A stretch of DNA of 30,866 bases, from positions 1-30,866 of the forward strand of contig CAZADH010000032.1 of the NCBI GenBank assembly GCA_964483805.1. Direction: 5' to 3'. Below the pieces are notes generated by a model. That model ran no database searches and was not told the origin of the DNA. It was given only the letters and a program-made list of their open reading frames with translations. Of this stretch, positions 23,532 to 30,654 are shown piece by piece (the stretch's first letter is position 1; each line of letters begins with the position of its first letter). A program made the position numbers and the translations under genes. The stretch comes from CAZADH01 sp964483805 (lineage in GTDB: Bacteria; Muiribacteriota; Ozemobacteria; Ozemobacterales; Ozemobacteraceae).

Positions 23532-23560
23532 ATTCTATTATTGCCCGGCGACGTTCACAA
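23532..23560 (-). promoter_or_regulatory. Near-consensus sigma70 promoter for the 22335-23525 gene
   Basis: TTGTGA (23560-23555), a 17-base spacer (23554-23538) and TAGAAT (23537-23532). The usual 7-base distance from -10 to the start site puts the first transcribed base on the A of ATG at 23525. Confidence 0.65.
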
Positions 23561-23645
23561 GTTGATGTCGCGTTATCTTGCCCGACTGTTTTCGACGGTA
23601 CTCGACCGTTCATGGAACCGAGCTTTCGCCCGATAGAGGGAGGCG

Positions 23646-24689
23646 ATGGTCGAACTCGTCGGTGATGTTCCGTTTGCGGCGTGGATGGGCGCGCAGGTGC
23701 AGGCATTGGCGCCGGACGCGCGGGCGCCGCTCGACGACGGCTGCCTGAGCGAGCGGTTCGTGCCGGCACCGGGAGCCGACGGGGCGTGGTCGCTGCTCAC
23801 CGATCGCTGGGCCTTGCGCGAATCGATGCGGGCGGCCGGCCTGCGCACCCCGGAAGGGGTGCGGGTGTCGTCGTTCGAATCCCTTTGTCAATGGGTCCTG
23901 GCGCGTCGCCGCTTCCCATTGGCGCTCAAGAGCATTGCCAACGGGGCCATGGCGCGCGGAGTGCTGCGTGTGCAGGGTTTCAAAGACCTCGAGTTGGCCT
24001 GGAATCGCCTGCAAAAGCAGTGTCCGGGCGATGCCCTGGCCGAGGACTGGTGCGACGGTGTCGGCCACCTCGAGTTGACCCTGTGGAACGCTGGGCGCGC
24101 CTCGGCGGCCAGTCAGGTCAGCCTGATGAAAAGCATGGTGCCGCGCACGGCCTGGCGGCAGTTTCCGGGTGCACTGCCGCCCGCGCGCCGGGATCAACTG
24201 GCACCAATCGTTGCGTGGCTGCGAGCAGCCGGACTTCTCGCTGCGGTGGTGCCGCTGCGCCTCGACCTGGTGCTGCAGGCGGACGGGATCGTGCTTGCCG
24301 CGCTGGGCGGGGGTTGGAACCGGCTCGAGTATTATCCGGCCACGTATGGCGCCGTGACGGGGGCGCCGCCGGTGGCGCAGTGGTTGCCCGCTCCCGCTGA
24401 GGCGACGGCGGTGATGACCCCGCGCTCCCGCTTCGGTCGTTGGCAGTTCTGGCGGGTGGCGCCGGCCAAAGACGAAGGATACGACGAGAGCAATACAACA
24501 GATGACAACCCCGAGAAACCGGATTACCTCAAGCGTGAGGTGTTGCACGGTCCGGAGCGGCCGCCATGGTGCCCGCTGCTGCTGCGGGACGGCCGCTGGA
24601 CCGCAGCCCTGATCGTCGCCGACGAAGCACGCGACCTGGCGACGCGAGCCGCCGCGCTTGCCAATCTGTACCGACTGCCGCGCGAGTGA
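23646..24689 (+). CDS. ATP-grasp-like protein of unknown substrate
   Basis: The 347-residue soluble protein has features of an ATP-grasp fold. A LLTDRWALRESMRAAGLRTPEGVRV stretch matches the DK-x-x-x-R-x-x-G-x-P-x-P pattern. It is followed by FPLALKSIANGAMARGVLRV, like the ATP-binding lysine and glycine loop, and by ALAEDWCDGVGHLELTLW, like the central acidic strand. The C-terminal metal-binding residues are not clear, so it may be a divergent or inactive member; confidence in the fold is moderate. It diverges from a possibly leaderless gene and is followed by a bidirectional terminator. A GGGAGG ribosome site lies very close to the ATG. GCAATAC at 24490 is half of the dispersed palindrome. 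Confidence 0.6.
   Translation: MVELVGDVPFAAWMGAQVQALAPDARAPLDDGCLSERFVPAPGADGAWSLLTDRWALRESMRAAGLRTPEGVRVSSFESLCQWVLARRRFPLALKSIANGAMARGVLRVQGFKDLELAWNRLQKQCPGDALAEDWCDGVGHLELTLWNAGRASAASQVSLMKSMVPRTAWRQFPGALPPARRDQLAPIVAWLRAAGLLAAVVPLRLDLVLQADGIVLAALGGGWNRLEYYPATYGAVTGAPPVAQWLPAPAEATAVMTPRSRFGRWQFWRVAPAKDEGYDESNTTDDNPEKPDYLKREVLHGPERPPWCPLLLRDGRWTAALIVADEARDLATRAAALANLYRLPRE
24490..24504 (-). repeat. Dispersed-palindrome relative (inverted match of 17829-17843)
   Basis: GCAATACAACAGATG is the exact reverse complement of 15 bases in znuB. It lies near the 3' end of the ATP-grasp-like gene, in an unusually polar segment (ESNTTDDNPEKPD). Confidence 0.5.
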
Positions 24690-24700
24690 GCCGCCAAAGC

Positions 24701-24735
24701 ACATCGGCGCCGCGAAAAACAAACGGCGCCGATGT
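24701..24735. terminator. Bidirectional terminator hairpin between convergent genes
   Basis: A perfect 12-base-pair stem, ACATCGGCGCCG (24701-24712) and CGGCGCCGATGT (24724-24735), with an A-rich 11-base loop. It lies between the ATP-grasp-like gene (end 24689) and the B3/4 gene (end 24759) and could serve both strands. Confidence 0.75.
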
Positions 24736-24750
24736 CAATACGACATATTG
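24736..24750 (-). repeat. Dispersed palindrome, variant copy beside the terminator
   Basis: CAATAC-GAC-ATATTG keeps the CAATA/TATTG arms, a perfect inverted repeat with a 5-base centre. It directly follows the terminator stem. Confidence 0.5.
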
Positions 24751-24758
24751 TTGTCGTG

Positions 24759-25442
24759 TTATGCGGCGTCGGCGTCGATGACATCGCTCCAGATCTCGGT
24801 CGCCCCGGCTTCGCTGCGCAACAACGCGCTGAAGCGGTCGAGCCAGCCGCGCAGTTCGTCGACGGGGGTCACCGTCTGTGAGGTGTAGATCGCCACGAAG
24901 ATGCGCTTCGTTTCGGCGAAGACCTTGGTGCCCTGCGAGTCTTTGACGGGGCTGGCGATTGGCTCGGAGCGGCCGTTCTCACGGGTGACCACCAACAGGT
25001 TCTCGAGGTCGTGCACCTGCCCCTCGGCATTGAACACGTAGTTTTCGCGTTCGCCGCCGACGCGGACACCGAGGCTGTCGCCGGCTTTGTCGAGATCGAC
25101 GACACTGATCGGCAGATGCGAGATCAGCGACAGGTGATTGTTGATGTCGACCACATTGTTGATCGGTTTGAACTCACGCCGGTCGAGCAGATCCTTGGCC
25201 AGGTATTCGCTGGCCGGGCGGTTGCGTCCGGAAGGGTGAAAGCCGTAGGCCTTCAACAGGCTGCGGATCCCCTTGCGGAGCGCGTCGGGGTAGATCCAAT
25301 GGGAGGCCAGGAGCGGTTCGATGTCAGCGCGGATGCGGCCGAGGTAGTCACCGGAACTCGGGCGCACGGTGACTCCCTCGGCCGACAACACGCCGAGTCG
25401 CAATGGTCCCGGCGGCAACGCCAGGCGCAGCGACGGTTTCAT
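24759..25442 (-). CDS. B3/4 domain protein (PheRS beta-like editing fold)
   Basis: The 227-residue product carries the B3/B4 domain found in the beta chain of phenylalanyl-tRNA synthetase and in free-standing proteins. Marks are the helix-strand PINNVVDINNHLSLISHLPIS, then VVDLDKAG and LLVVTREN. Free-standing members are thought to edit mischarged tRNA or to act on amino acids. The start ATG 25442 is only 4 bases after the CoA-transferase stop, so the two form an operon. The gene ends beside the bidirectional terminator. A trans-editing role is inference; no direct evidence is visible. Confidence 0.8.
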   Translation of the reverse strand: MKPSLRLALPPGPLRLGVLSAEGVTVRPSSGDYLGRIRADIEPLLASHWIYPDALRKGIRSLLKAYGFHPSGRNRPASEYLAKDLLDRREFKPINNVVDINNHLSLISHLPISVVDLDKAGDSLGVRVGGERENYVFNAEGQVHDLENLLVVTRENGRSEPIASPVKDSQGTKVFAETKRIFVAIYTSQTVTPVDELRGWLDRFSALLRSEAGATEIWSDVIDADAA

Positions 25443-25446
25443 CGGA

Positions 25447-26685
25447 TCACTTCTTCTTGGCCACGGCGGTCTTGGCGACTGCCGTGACGCCGTCGCTCTT
25501 GAGCTTCTCGACCGCTTTGGCGTCGAGCTTCAACAGATCGGTCAACACCGCATCGGTGTGCTCGCCGAGCTTCGGGGCGGCCGAACCGGGCTGGGCCGGC
25601 GACTTCGAGAGCTTCATCGGTGTGCCGGGGGTCAGGAAATCTTTCTGCGGGGTGACCTGCTTGACGAGCATGTCACGCGCCAAGAGGTGCGGATCGCTGA
25701 TGACCTTGTCGAGTGTGTTGACCGGACCGCTGGGAATGCCGGCCTTCTCGAGCTTGGCCAGCCACTTCGCCGAGGTCTCGGCGGCAAACAACGGGTTGAG
25801 CAGTGCCTGCAAATCGCCGACGTGCGCGGTGCGCGCCTCGTTGGTGGCGAAGCGCGAGTCGCTGAGCCACTCTTTCTTGCCGACGAGTTCGCAGAACTTC
25901 TGCCACAGTGAGGCGCTGCCGATGGCCATGACGATGTAGCCGTCTTTGGTGGCGTACATGTCGAACGGAGTGATCGACGGATGGCGGCACCCGAGCATGG
26001 TCGGAATCTCTCCCTCGACGGTGGCGCGCATCAGCGCATTTTCGAGCAGCGACACGACGCTGTCGAGCATGGCAACGTCGATGCGCTGGCCTTCGCCGGT
26101 CTTCTCGCGGTGGCGCAGCGCGGCGAGAATCGCGGTCGAACCGTACATCCCGGTGGCGATGTCGGCGATCGAGGCGCCAACCTTCGTGGGCATCCCGCCC
26201 GGATGACCGGTGATGCTCATCAAGCCCGCCCGGGCCTGGATGATCACGTCGTAAGCGGCTTTGGCGCTGTCGGGGCCGTACTGACCGTAGCCCGACAACG
26301 AAGCGTAGATCAGGCTCGGGTTGATCTTGCGCAGTTCATCGTAACTGAGGCCGAAACCGTCCATGGTGCCAGGCCGGAAGTTCTCGACGAGAACGTCGCA
26401 ACGGGCGACCAGACGCTTGATCAGGCCCTGTCCGGAGCTCTCTTTGAGGTTGATCGCAACGCTTTTCTTGCCACGGTTCACACTCATGAAATAGGCACTG
26501 CCGCCGTTTTCGGGCAGCATCGGCCCATAGCCGCGCGAGTCGTCGCCCGTGCCGGGCATCTCGATCTTGATGACCTCGGCGCCGAGATCGGCAAGCAGCA
26601 TCGTGCAGAAGGGTCCGGCCAGGACCCGGGTCAGGTCGAGAACGCGTACACCGGCAAGAGGTCCGGAATTGGTTTTGTCAGTCAT
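25447..26685 (-). CDS. CaiB/BaiF-type (class III) CoA-transferase
   Basis: Class III CoA-transferases move CoA between carboxylic acids through an aspartyl-CoA intermediate. The 412-residue product has the family start GVRVLDLTRVLAGPFCTMLLADLGAEVIKIE, then RGKKSVAINLK, ENFRPGTMDGFGLSYDEL and SGYGQYGP. The catalytic Asp175 is in ASIADIATGMYG. The C-terminus ends in an unusual Lys/Ala-rich tail (AVAKTAVAKKK). The start ATG 26685 has GGAGG at a good distance and a promoter upstream (26731-26760). The substrate cannot be read from sequence; the B3/4 partner gives no clear clue. Confidence 0.95.
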   Translation of the reverse strand: MTDKTNSGPLAGVRVLDLTRVLAGPFCTMLLADLGAEVIKIEMPGTGDDSRGYGPMLPENGGSAYFMSVNRGKKSVAINLKESSGQGLIKRLVARCDVLVENFRPGTMDGFGLSYDELRKINPSLIYASLSGYGQYGPDSAKAAYDVIIQARAGLMSITGHPGGMPTKVGASIADIATGMYGSTAILAALRHREKTGEGQRIDVAMLDSVVSLLENALMRATVEGEIPTMLGCRHPSITPFDMYATKDGYIVMAIGSASLWQKFCELVGKKEWLSDSRFATNEARTAHVGDLQALLNPLFAAETSAKWLAKLEKAGIPSGPVNTLDKVISDPHLLARDMLVKQVTPQKDFLTPGTPMKLSKSPAQPGSAAPKLGEHTDAVLTDLLKLDAKAVEKLKSDGVTAVAKTAVAKKK

Positions 26686-26730
26686 TGATACTTCCTCCGC
26701 TTCGACAGAAAGGGATGCAACGCGAGCGGC

Positions 26731-26760
26731 ATCTTAGCACGGCCGGATTCTTATGGTCAA
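26731..26760 (-). promoter_or_regulatory. Sigma70-type promoter for the CoA-transferase operon
   Basis: TTGACC (26760-26755), an 18-base spacer and TAAGAT (26736-26731), with the start codon about 46 bases downstream. Five of six bases match at -35. Confidence 0.6.
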
Positions 26761-26778
26761 AGAGCGCGTCATGATAAC

Positions 26779-26807
26779 TTGCACTCCCCGCACAGGTCGC
26801 CTAGACT
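26779..26807 (+). promoter_or_regulatory. Sigma70-type promoter for the SpoIIE-like fragment
   Basis: TTGCAC (26779-26784), a 17-base spacer and TAGACT (26802-26807), about 80 bases upstream of ATG 26888. It is divergent from the CoA-transferase promoter. Confidence 0.5.
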
Positions 26808-26887
26808 CTCTGCTTGTTTCTGCGGTGCAGATATTCTGGGCTGGGGCGATCGTGCCCGAAGTCGGGCGCGGCGGCGAGTGACGACCG

Positions 26888-27418
26888 ATGTTGTTTCGAG
26901 TGGGTGTGGTGCTGGGTGCGGTTCTGCTGGTCCTGGGCGGTTGGCTGTTGGCCGACGGCCTGGCCGAAGGAATCGGCACCGAGGTGGTCGCCGATTATCT
27001 GCGCCTGGCGCGAACCTGTGCCACCGCCTTGCCGGGCGCCGAGATCGGTCGGCTGACCGGGCTCGAAACCGATCTGACGCGGCCGCATTGGGGGCGCGTG
27101 CGCGACGAGTTGCTCGGCCCGCTGGGGGCAAAGGCGTGCCGGGCCATGGATCAGTATCAGGCCGTAATCATGCATCCGGGAGACTGCCTGGTTCTCTATA
27201 CCGATGGGATACCGGAAGCGCTCAATTGGGAGTCGAACGTGTACGGATACGACGCGTGGTCTGCTTTCCTGGGGAGGGTCCTGCCGAAACTGCCCGAAAA
27301 TGCTTCTCTGGTCGAATTACTTGCCGGTGTTCAGGCCCACACATGTGGTCGCCCCCCAGAAGACGACGTGACCCTGATGGTTCTGCGCCGCCGCCGGCAA
27401 CCTGCGACATTGGTTTGA
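26888..27418 (+). pseudogene. Internally deleted SpoIIE-type (PP2C) phosphatase
   Basis: The 176-residue frame has two ends that normally lie far apart. Residues 1-82 have a membrane segment (about 5-22) and the beginning of a sensory domain like those of membrane-bound phosphatases and kinases (LRLARTCATALPG, EIGRLTGLETDL). Residues 96-170 are only the last part of a SpoIIE phosphatase domain: HPGDCLVLYTDGIPEALN with the metal-binding Asp106, then a short gap and EDDVTLMVLRRR with Asp159-Asp160. The central catalytic strands and the rest of the sensor are missing, with the join near residues 83-95. This points to an in-frame internal deletion of a gene that would have encoded several hundred residues. 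It is likely inactive. A sigma70-like promoter is present upstream, so it may still be expressed. Its stop is 6 bases from the end of the convergent pilin gene. Confidence 0.7.
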
Positions 27419-27424
27419 TGTCAC

Positions 27425-28696
27425 TCAATTCGCGATCACGATGTCGTCGACAAAGAACGGCATCGGACCATCATTTTTTGTCGGCCCGCTGACCCCGAAA
27501 CACACGCCGGGCGCCAGTTTGCTCTTCGCGGGCAGAGCCAGTTTCTCGCGAACCAGGGTCCCGTTCAGATACAGGTCGGCGGCCTGGGCATCGAAGTCAA
27601 TCTCGGCTCGAAACGAATACCAGGTGCCTTTCACCCAATTGCCAAGCTGCTCACACGAGACCCCTGCATCAAATGACAGAGTCCCTTCGGGCATCACCGT
27701 AAAAAAGCCCCACCCCGCTTCGAAGTGGAAATTGGGAAGCGCCAGACCGATATCGCCGCCCTCATCGGTGCTGGAAGTCGGCTGCGGGTCGACCGGCACC
27801 ATGAACCTAAATGAGTAGATCAGGCGATTCGTCAAGGGGATCGGCAGCAATTCGTTGCGTTGATTGGTCGGACCAGCGACCTGTTGATAGCAGTTGGGGG
27901 GATTCTGGGAGTAGCCGGCCAACACTCCTTTGCCGTCCGACTTGAAGCCGGGGATGGTCCCGCCCGTGTCGCTGTCGAAGTGTTCTTCGTAAATGACGGT
28001 GGGCGACGCTAGCGGCGGCTTTCCCAACGGCGGCGGTGGTGCGATTGGCAACGCACCGTGATCGGGATCGCTGGCCAGCGCGACCCCGGTCGGACCATCA
28101 AGAACCGTGATGATCGTCTGGGTATCGGTGAGCGACTTGACCATCGAATCCTTTGTGGCCGCCGAAATGTTGTTGGTATCGCGGGTCTTGATCAGGTCAT
28201 CGACGAACCCGGCCAGCGGCGATCCCGTACCACCGAGGGGAAAGTCGCTCGCATCCCTCGTGACGAAAAGAAGCGGAAGAGCCCGGCCGACCGCATCAAA
28301 GATCGAGCGCTCGAACTTGACCCGCCAGAAGAATAACCGGCTGCATCGTTGGTAAATCGCCTCGACATAGACGTCGGCCTGAGTCTTGTGCCCCGGTGTA
28401 TCAACAATGTAGAGATTGTATTGGCCGTTGAACAGCGACACTCCCAACTCACGGCAGGGGGCCTTGGCAAAGAACCGTTCGCGATACGGTTTGTTGCGAA
28501 CCCGCGCGAGAACCTTCGCATAGGCTGACTCGGCAATGGCCCGGCAGCGGGCAAACTCGTCAACATGGGTCACCTGATTCGAGTAGCCCGATCCCATCGA
28601 ATGCACAACAACGGCAAAGAATGCGATCGAGAACATCGCGAGAATGACCATTGGCAGGATGAATCCGGAATTTCGATCACACCGGTCTTTCAACAT
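27425..28696 (-). CDS. PilX/GspK-like pilin protein with C-terminal ConA/LamG-like domain
   Basis: The 423-residue protein begins MLKDRCDRNSGFILPMVILA, a prepilin leader with cleavage expected after the Gly of SGF. It has an N-terminal hydrophobic helix but no Glu5, as in PilX/GspK-type minor pilins. A Pro-rich linker (IAPPPPLGKPP) leads to a beta-rich C-terminal domain (YSFRFMVPVD, GWGFFTVMPEGTLSF, DLYLNGTLVREKL, FFVDDIVIAN). The pattern, with NGTLV and a terminal VDDI strand, looks like a concanavalin/LamG-like fold. This would place a carbohydrate- or surface-binding module on a minor pilin. The start is ATG 28696 with GGAG upstream; the longer open frame to 28825 overlaps the next gene and is not favoured. 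It lies 40 bases after that gene's stop. Confidence 0.72.
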   Translation of the reverse strand: MLKDRCDRNSGFILPMVILAMFSIAFFAVVVHSMGSGYSNQVTHVDEFARCRAIAESAYAKVLARVRNKPYRERFFAKAPCRELGVSLFNGQYNLYIVDTPGHKTQADVYVEAIYQRCSRLFFWRVKFERSIFDAVGRALPLLFVTRDASDFPLGGTGSPLAGFVDDLIKTRDTNNISAATKDSMVKSLTDTQTIITVLDGPTGVALASDPDHGALPIAPPPPLGKPPLASPTVIYEEHFDSDTGGTIPGFKSDGKGVLAGYSQNPPNCYQQVAGPTNQRNELLPIPLTNRLIYSFRFMVPVDPQPTSSTDEGGDIGLALPNFHFEAGWGFFTVMPEGTLSFDAGVSCEQLGNWVKGTWYSFRAEIDFDAQAADLYLNGTLVREKLALPAKSKLAPGVCFGVSGPTKNDGPMPFFVDDIVIAN

Positions 28697-28736
28697 CGCG
28701 TCGATCTCCAGTTGGACAAGAGATTCCGTGGGCAAA

Positions 28737-30110
28737 TTACTTCTTCTTGGCCGGTGGATAGAGGAGAAGAAGTTGGGGAACCGAGCTGGCCAACGGCATG
28801 ACGTTTCTCGAGAGCGTTTCGGCAATCGCGTTGAGGTTGGAATATGCCTTGCGAAGCATCGTTTCGCTCCCCATCAGGCGCTCCTCGCGCAGGAGGAACT
28901 TCTCGGCATACGGGTTTCGTCCGGCCACGCGCGCCCTTTCCCTGGCCAGGAATGCCTTGATCGTCGGCAGGCGCGTCGGCTGAAAGACCCGCATCAAACG
29001 GTAGAACTCCAAGCACTTGCTCCTGGCGAAATCCCGTTTCCGCTCGGACATGGCCAACGAAAATCCGTCGTTCAACAGCCATTCATACGAGGCTCCGGCA
29101 TTGCCGACCCAGGTGAAGATCTGTCCGGACAGAGTGCCAAAACGCTTCAGAGCGGTGACATACGGTGTGTGAGGGATTCTCTGGAGTCGGGCCGCATCGC
29201 CTCGCGCGGCCAGTACCTGGAACGACGGCACCAGGTCGGCGAGGACGTTGTACATGAGGCTCGCGCCACCCTCCTGGAGACCCGCAATCTTGAATTCGAG
29301 GCTGACCAGGCGCGCATCGGGATGGCTCAGCAGAGGCCGTGTTCTCGCCGTCAAAACCGCCACGTCCTGAGTCGCCGACGCCAGAGCGGCGAGTAACGTG
29401 TCGGTAAACACCCCGATCTTGCCCACGTGGTAGGCGAGGTCCCGATCGCACCCCATGTCGGTCACGGCCTGATCAAACGTGCGACTGGCCAGCGCCGGGA
29501 AGAGAAAGTCACGGATCATGTTTTGCAAAGATATCTCATCGATGTCCAGCCCCTCGACGGGAACGGGACCGACCGGACTGCAGAACTCGAGCGGCAACTT
29601 GTACAAACGGGGTTGACCGTCTTTTTCCTTCCAGGAACTCTCGATGGTCACTTCGCATACATGCCGGTCGGGGTCGGTACCACCGCGGCTCGCCTTGCGA
29701 TGCGCCTCGACCTGAAGCTGAAACGGCGCCAACTGCTGAAAGAGAATGCCATCGTTGGAAGCGACACCTCCGCCGTCGGCAACGTCGAAGACGCCCCACG
29801 GCGCCTGTCGATCACGACCGACACGGAAGTAGAACGATTGCCCATCTGTAACCGGGTCTTTCGACAACATGTCGGGATAATCCTGAAGCATTTCCAGGAA
29901 AGTGGGGTTGATGCGGGCTTCCTCCGCCAGATCGGCCATGGCCTTGGCCGAAAGGTTGATGGCCGCGAAGGAGTTGGCCGTAAACAGCATCTGGTGTCTG
30001 CTGCTGCTTTGAAGTTGGTAGACGGTCATGCCAATGATCGAGAACACGAGTAGACCAATCATCACTTCAAGCAAAGAGAATCCCCGGTGTTTTCGCATCT
30101 GTTTACCCAT
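28737..30110 (-). CDS. PilW/PilV-like type IV pilin-family protein (long)
   Basis: The 457-residue product has a type III prepilin leader, MGKQMRKHRG, then FSLLEVMIGLLVFSIIGM with Glu5. It would be cleaved by prepilin peptidase and assembled into a type IV pilus or type II secretion pseudopilus. The C-terminal 420 residues are long for a minor pilin and of unknown fold, with a Lys-rich end (YPPAKKK). The start ATG 30110 overlaps the stop of the upstream pilin gene in ATGGGTAA; the frame extends to 30176, but 30110 gives the proper leader. It is the middle gene of three. Confidence 0.75.
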   Translation of the reverse strand: MGKQMRKHRGFSLLEVMIGLLVFSIIGMTVYQLQSSSRHQMLFTANSFAAINLSAKAMADLAEEARINPTFLEMLQDYPDMLSKDPVTDGQSFYFRVGRDRQAPWGVFDVADGGGVASNDGILFQQLAPFQLQVEAHRKASRGGTDPDRHVCEVTIESSWKEKDGQPRLYKLPLEFCSPVGPVPVEGLDIDEISLQNMIRDFLFPALASRTFDQAVTDMGCDRDLAYHVGKIGVFTDTLLAALASATQDVAVLTARTRPLLSHPDARLVSLEFKIAGLQEGGASLMYNVLADLVPSFQVLAARGDAARLQRIPHTPYVTALKRFGTLSGQIFTWVGNAGASYEWLLNDGFSLAMSERKRDFARSKCLEFYRLMRVFQPTRLPTIKAFLARERARVAGRNPYAEKFLLREERLMGSETMLRKAYSNLNAIAETLSRNVMPLASSVPQLLLLYPPAKKK

Positions 30111-30654
30111 CAACCGACCCAAGATTCTTGAGGGGAAACTCGACAATGGCACCCAGGTCCTTGCCTGACGAATCAATCATCGTAAGATGAACCACGACGA
30201 GACCCGGAGCGACCGCGGTGAACGTCAATTCCTTAATGTTTCCGAACAGAAGGCAGGATTGTGCGGGCTCGAACTTGCCGGTGAAGGTGTCTGTATAGGA
30301 ATAGAGTTTGTACATCTCTTTCCCGAGGAATTTTGGGTCGTTGACCACCTGCTTTTCTAGGTAGAAGACCTTCAGGAAGTTGGCGATGTCCTTCACAACC
30401 AACGAAACCCGGGTCGAGCCGGGCGGGGGAGTGACGATCTCGGTCCCGTCGAAGAGGGCCTCGGCCAGCCGCTCGACGGCCCGACGCATTTCCATGTGGG
30501 AACTGAGGCGCGCTGCCACCGAACCCATCGAAGAACGGGATGAACGGTACTGGCCATACACGAGGCCCAACACCAGTGAGAGAATCACCAATACCACCAT
30601 CAATTCGATGAAGGTGTAGCCGATGAACGTATTCCGGGTCGTTCCTCTGCTCAA
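30103..30654 (-). CDS. Type IV pilin-like / pseudopilin protein
   Basis: About 183 residues. The leader ends in a Gly before YTFIELMVVLVILSLVLGL (Glu at +5), the classical prepilin helix. A globular domain follows (VSLVVKDIANFLKVFYLEKQ, LYSYTDTFTGKF, with one Cys). I place the start at TTG 30654, 10 bases after a strong AGGAGG; the frame is open back to 30684, but that part contains the ribosome site itself. It appears to be the first gene of a three-gene minor-pilin operon, whose major pilin and assembly genes are outside the window. Confidence 0.72.
   Translation of the reverse strand: MSRGTTRNTFIGYTFIELMVVLVILSLVLGLVYGQYRSSRSSMGSVAARLSSHMEMRRAVERLAEALFDGTEIVTPPPGSTRVSLVVKDIANFLKVFYLEKQVVNDPKFLGKEMYKLYSYTDTFTGKFEPAQSCLLFGNIKELTFTAVAPGLVVVHLTMIDSSGKDLGAIVEFPLKNLGSVDG

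Noticed and set aside
26771..26881. A 36-codon frame upstream of the SpoIIE-like fragment
   Set aside because: It overlaps the predicted promoter and has no ribosome site or recognisable sequence.
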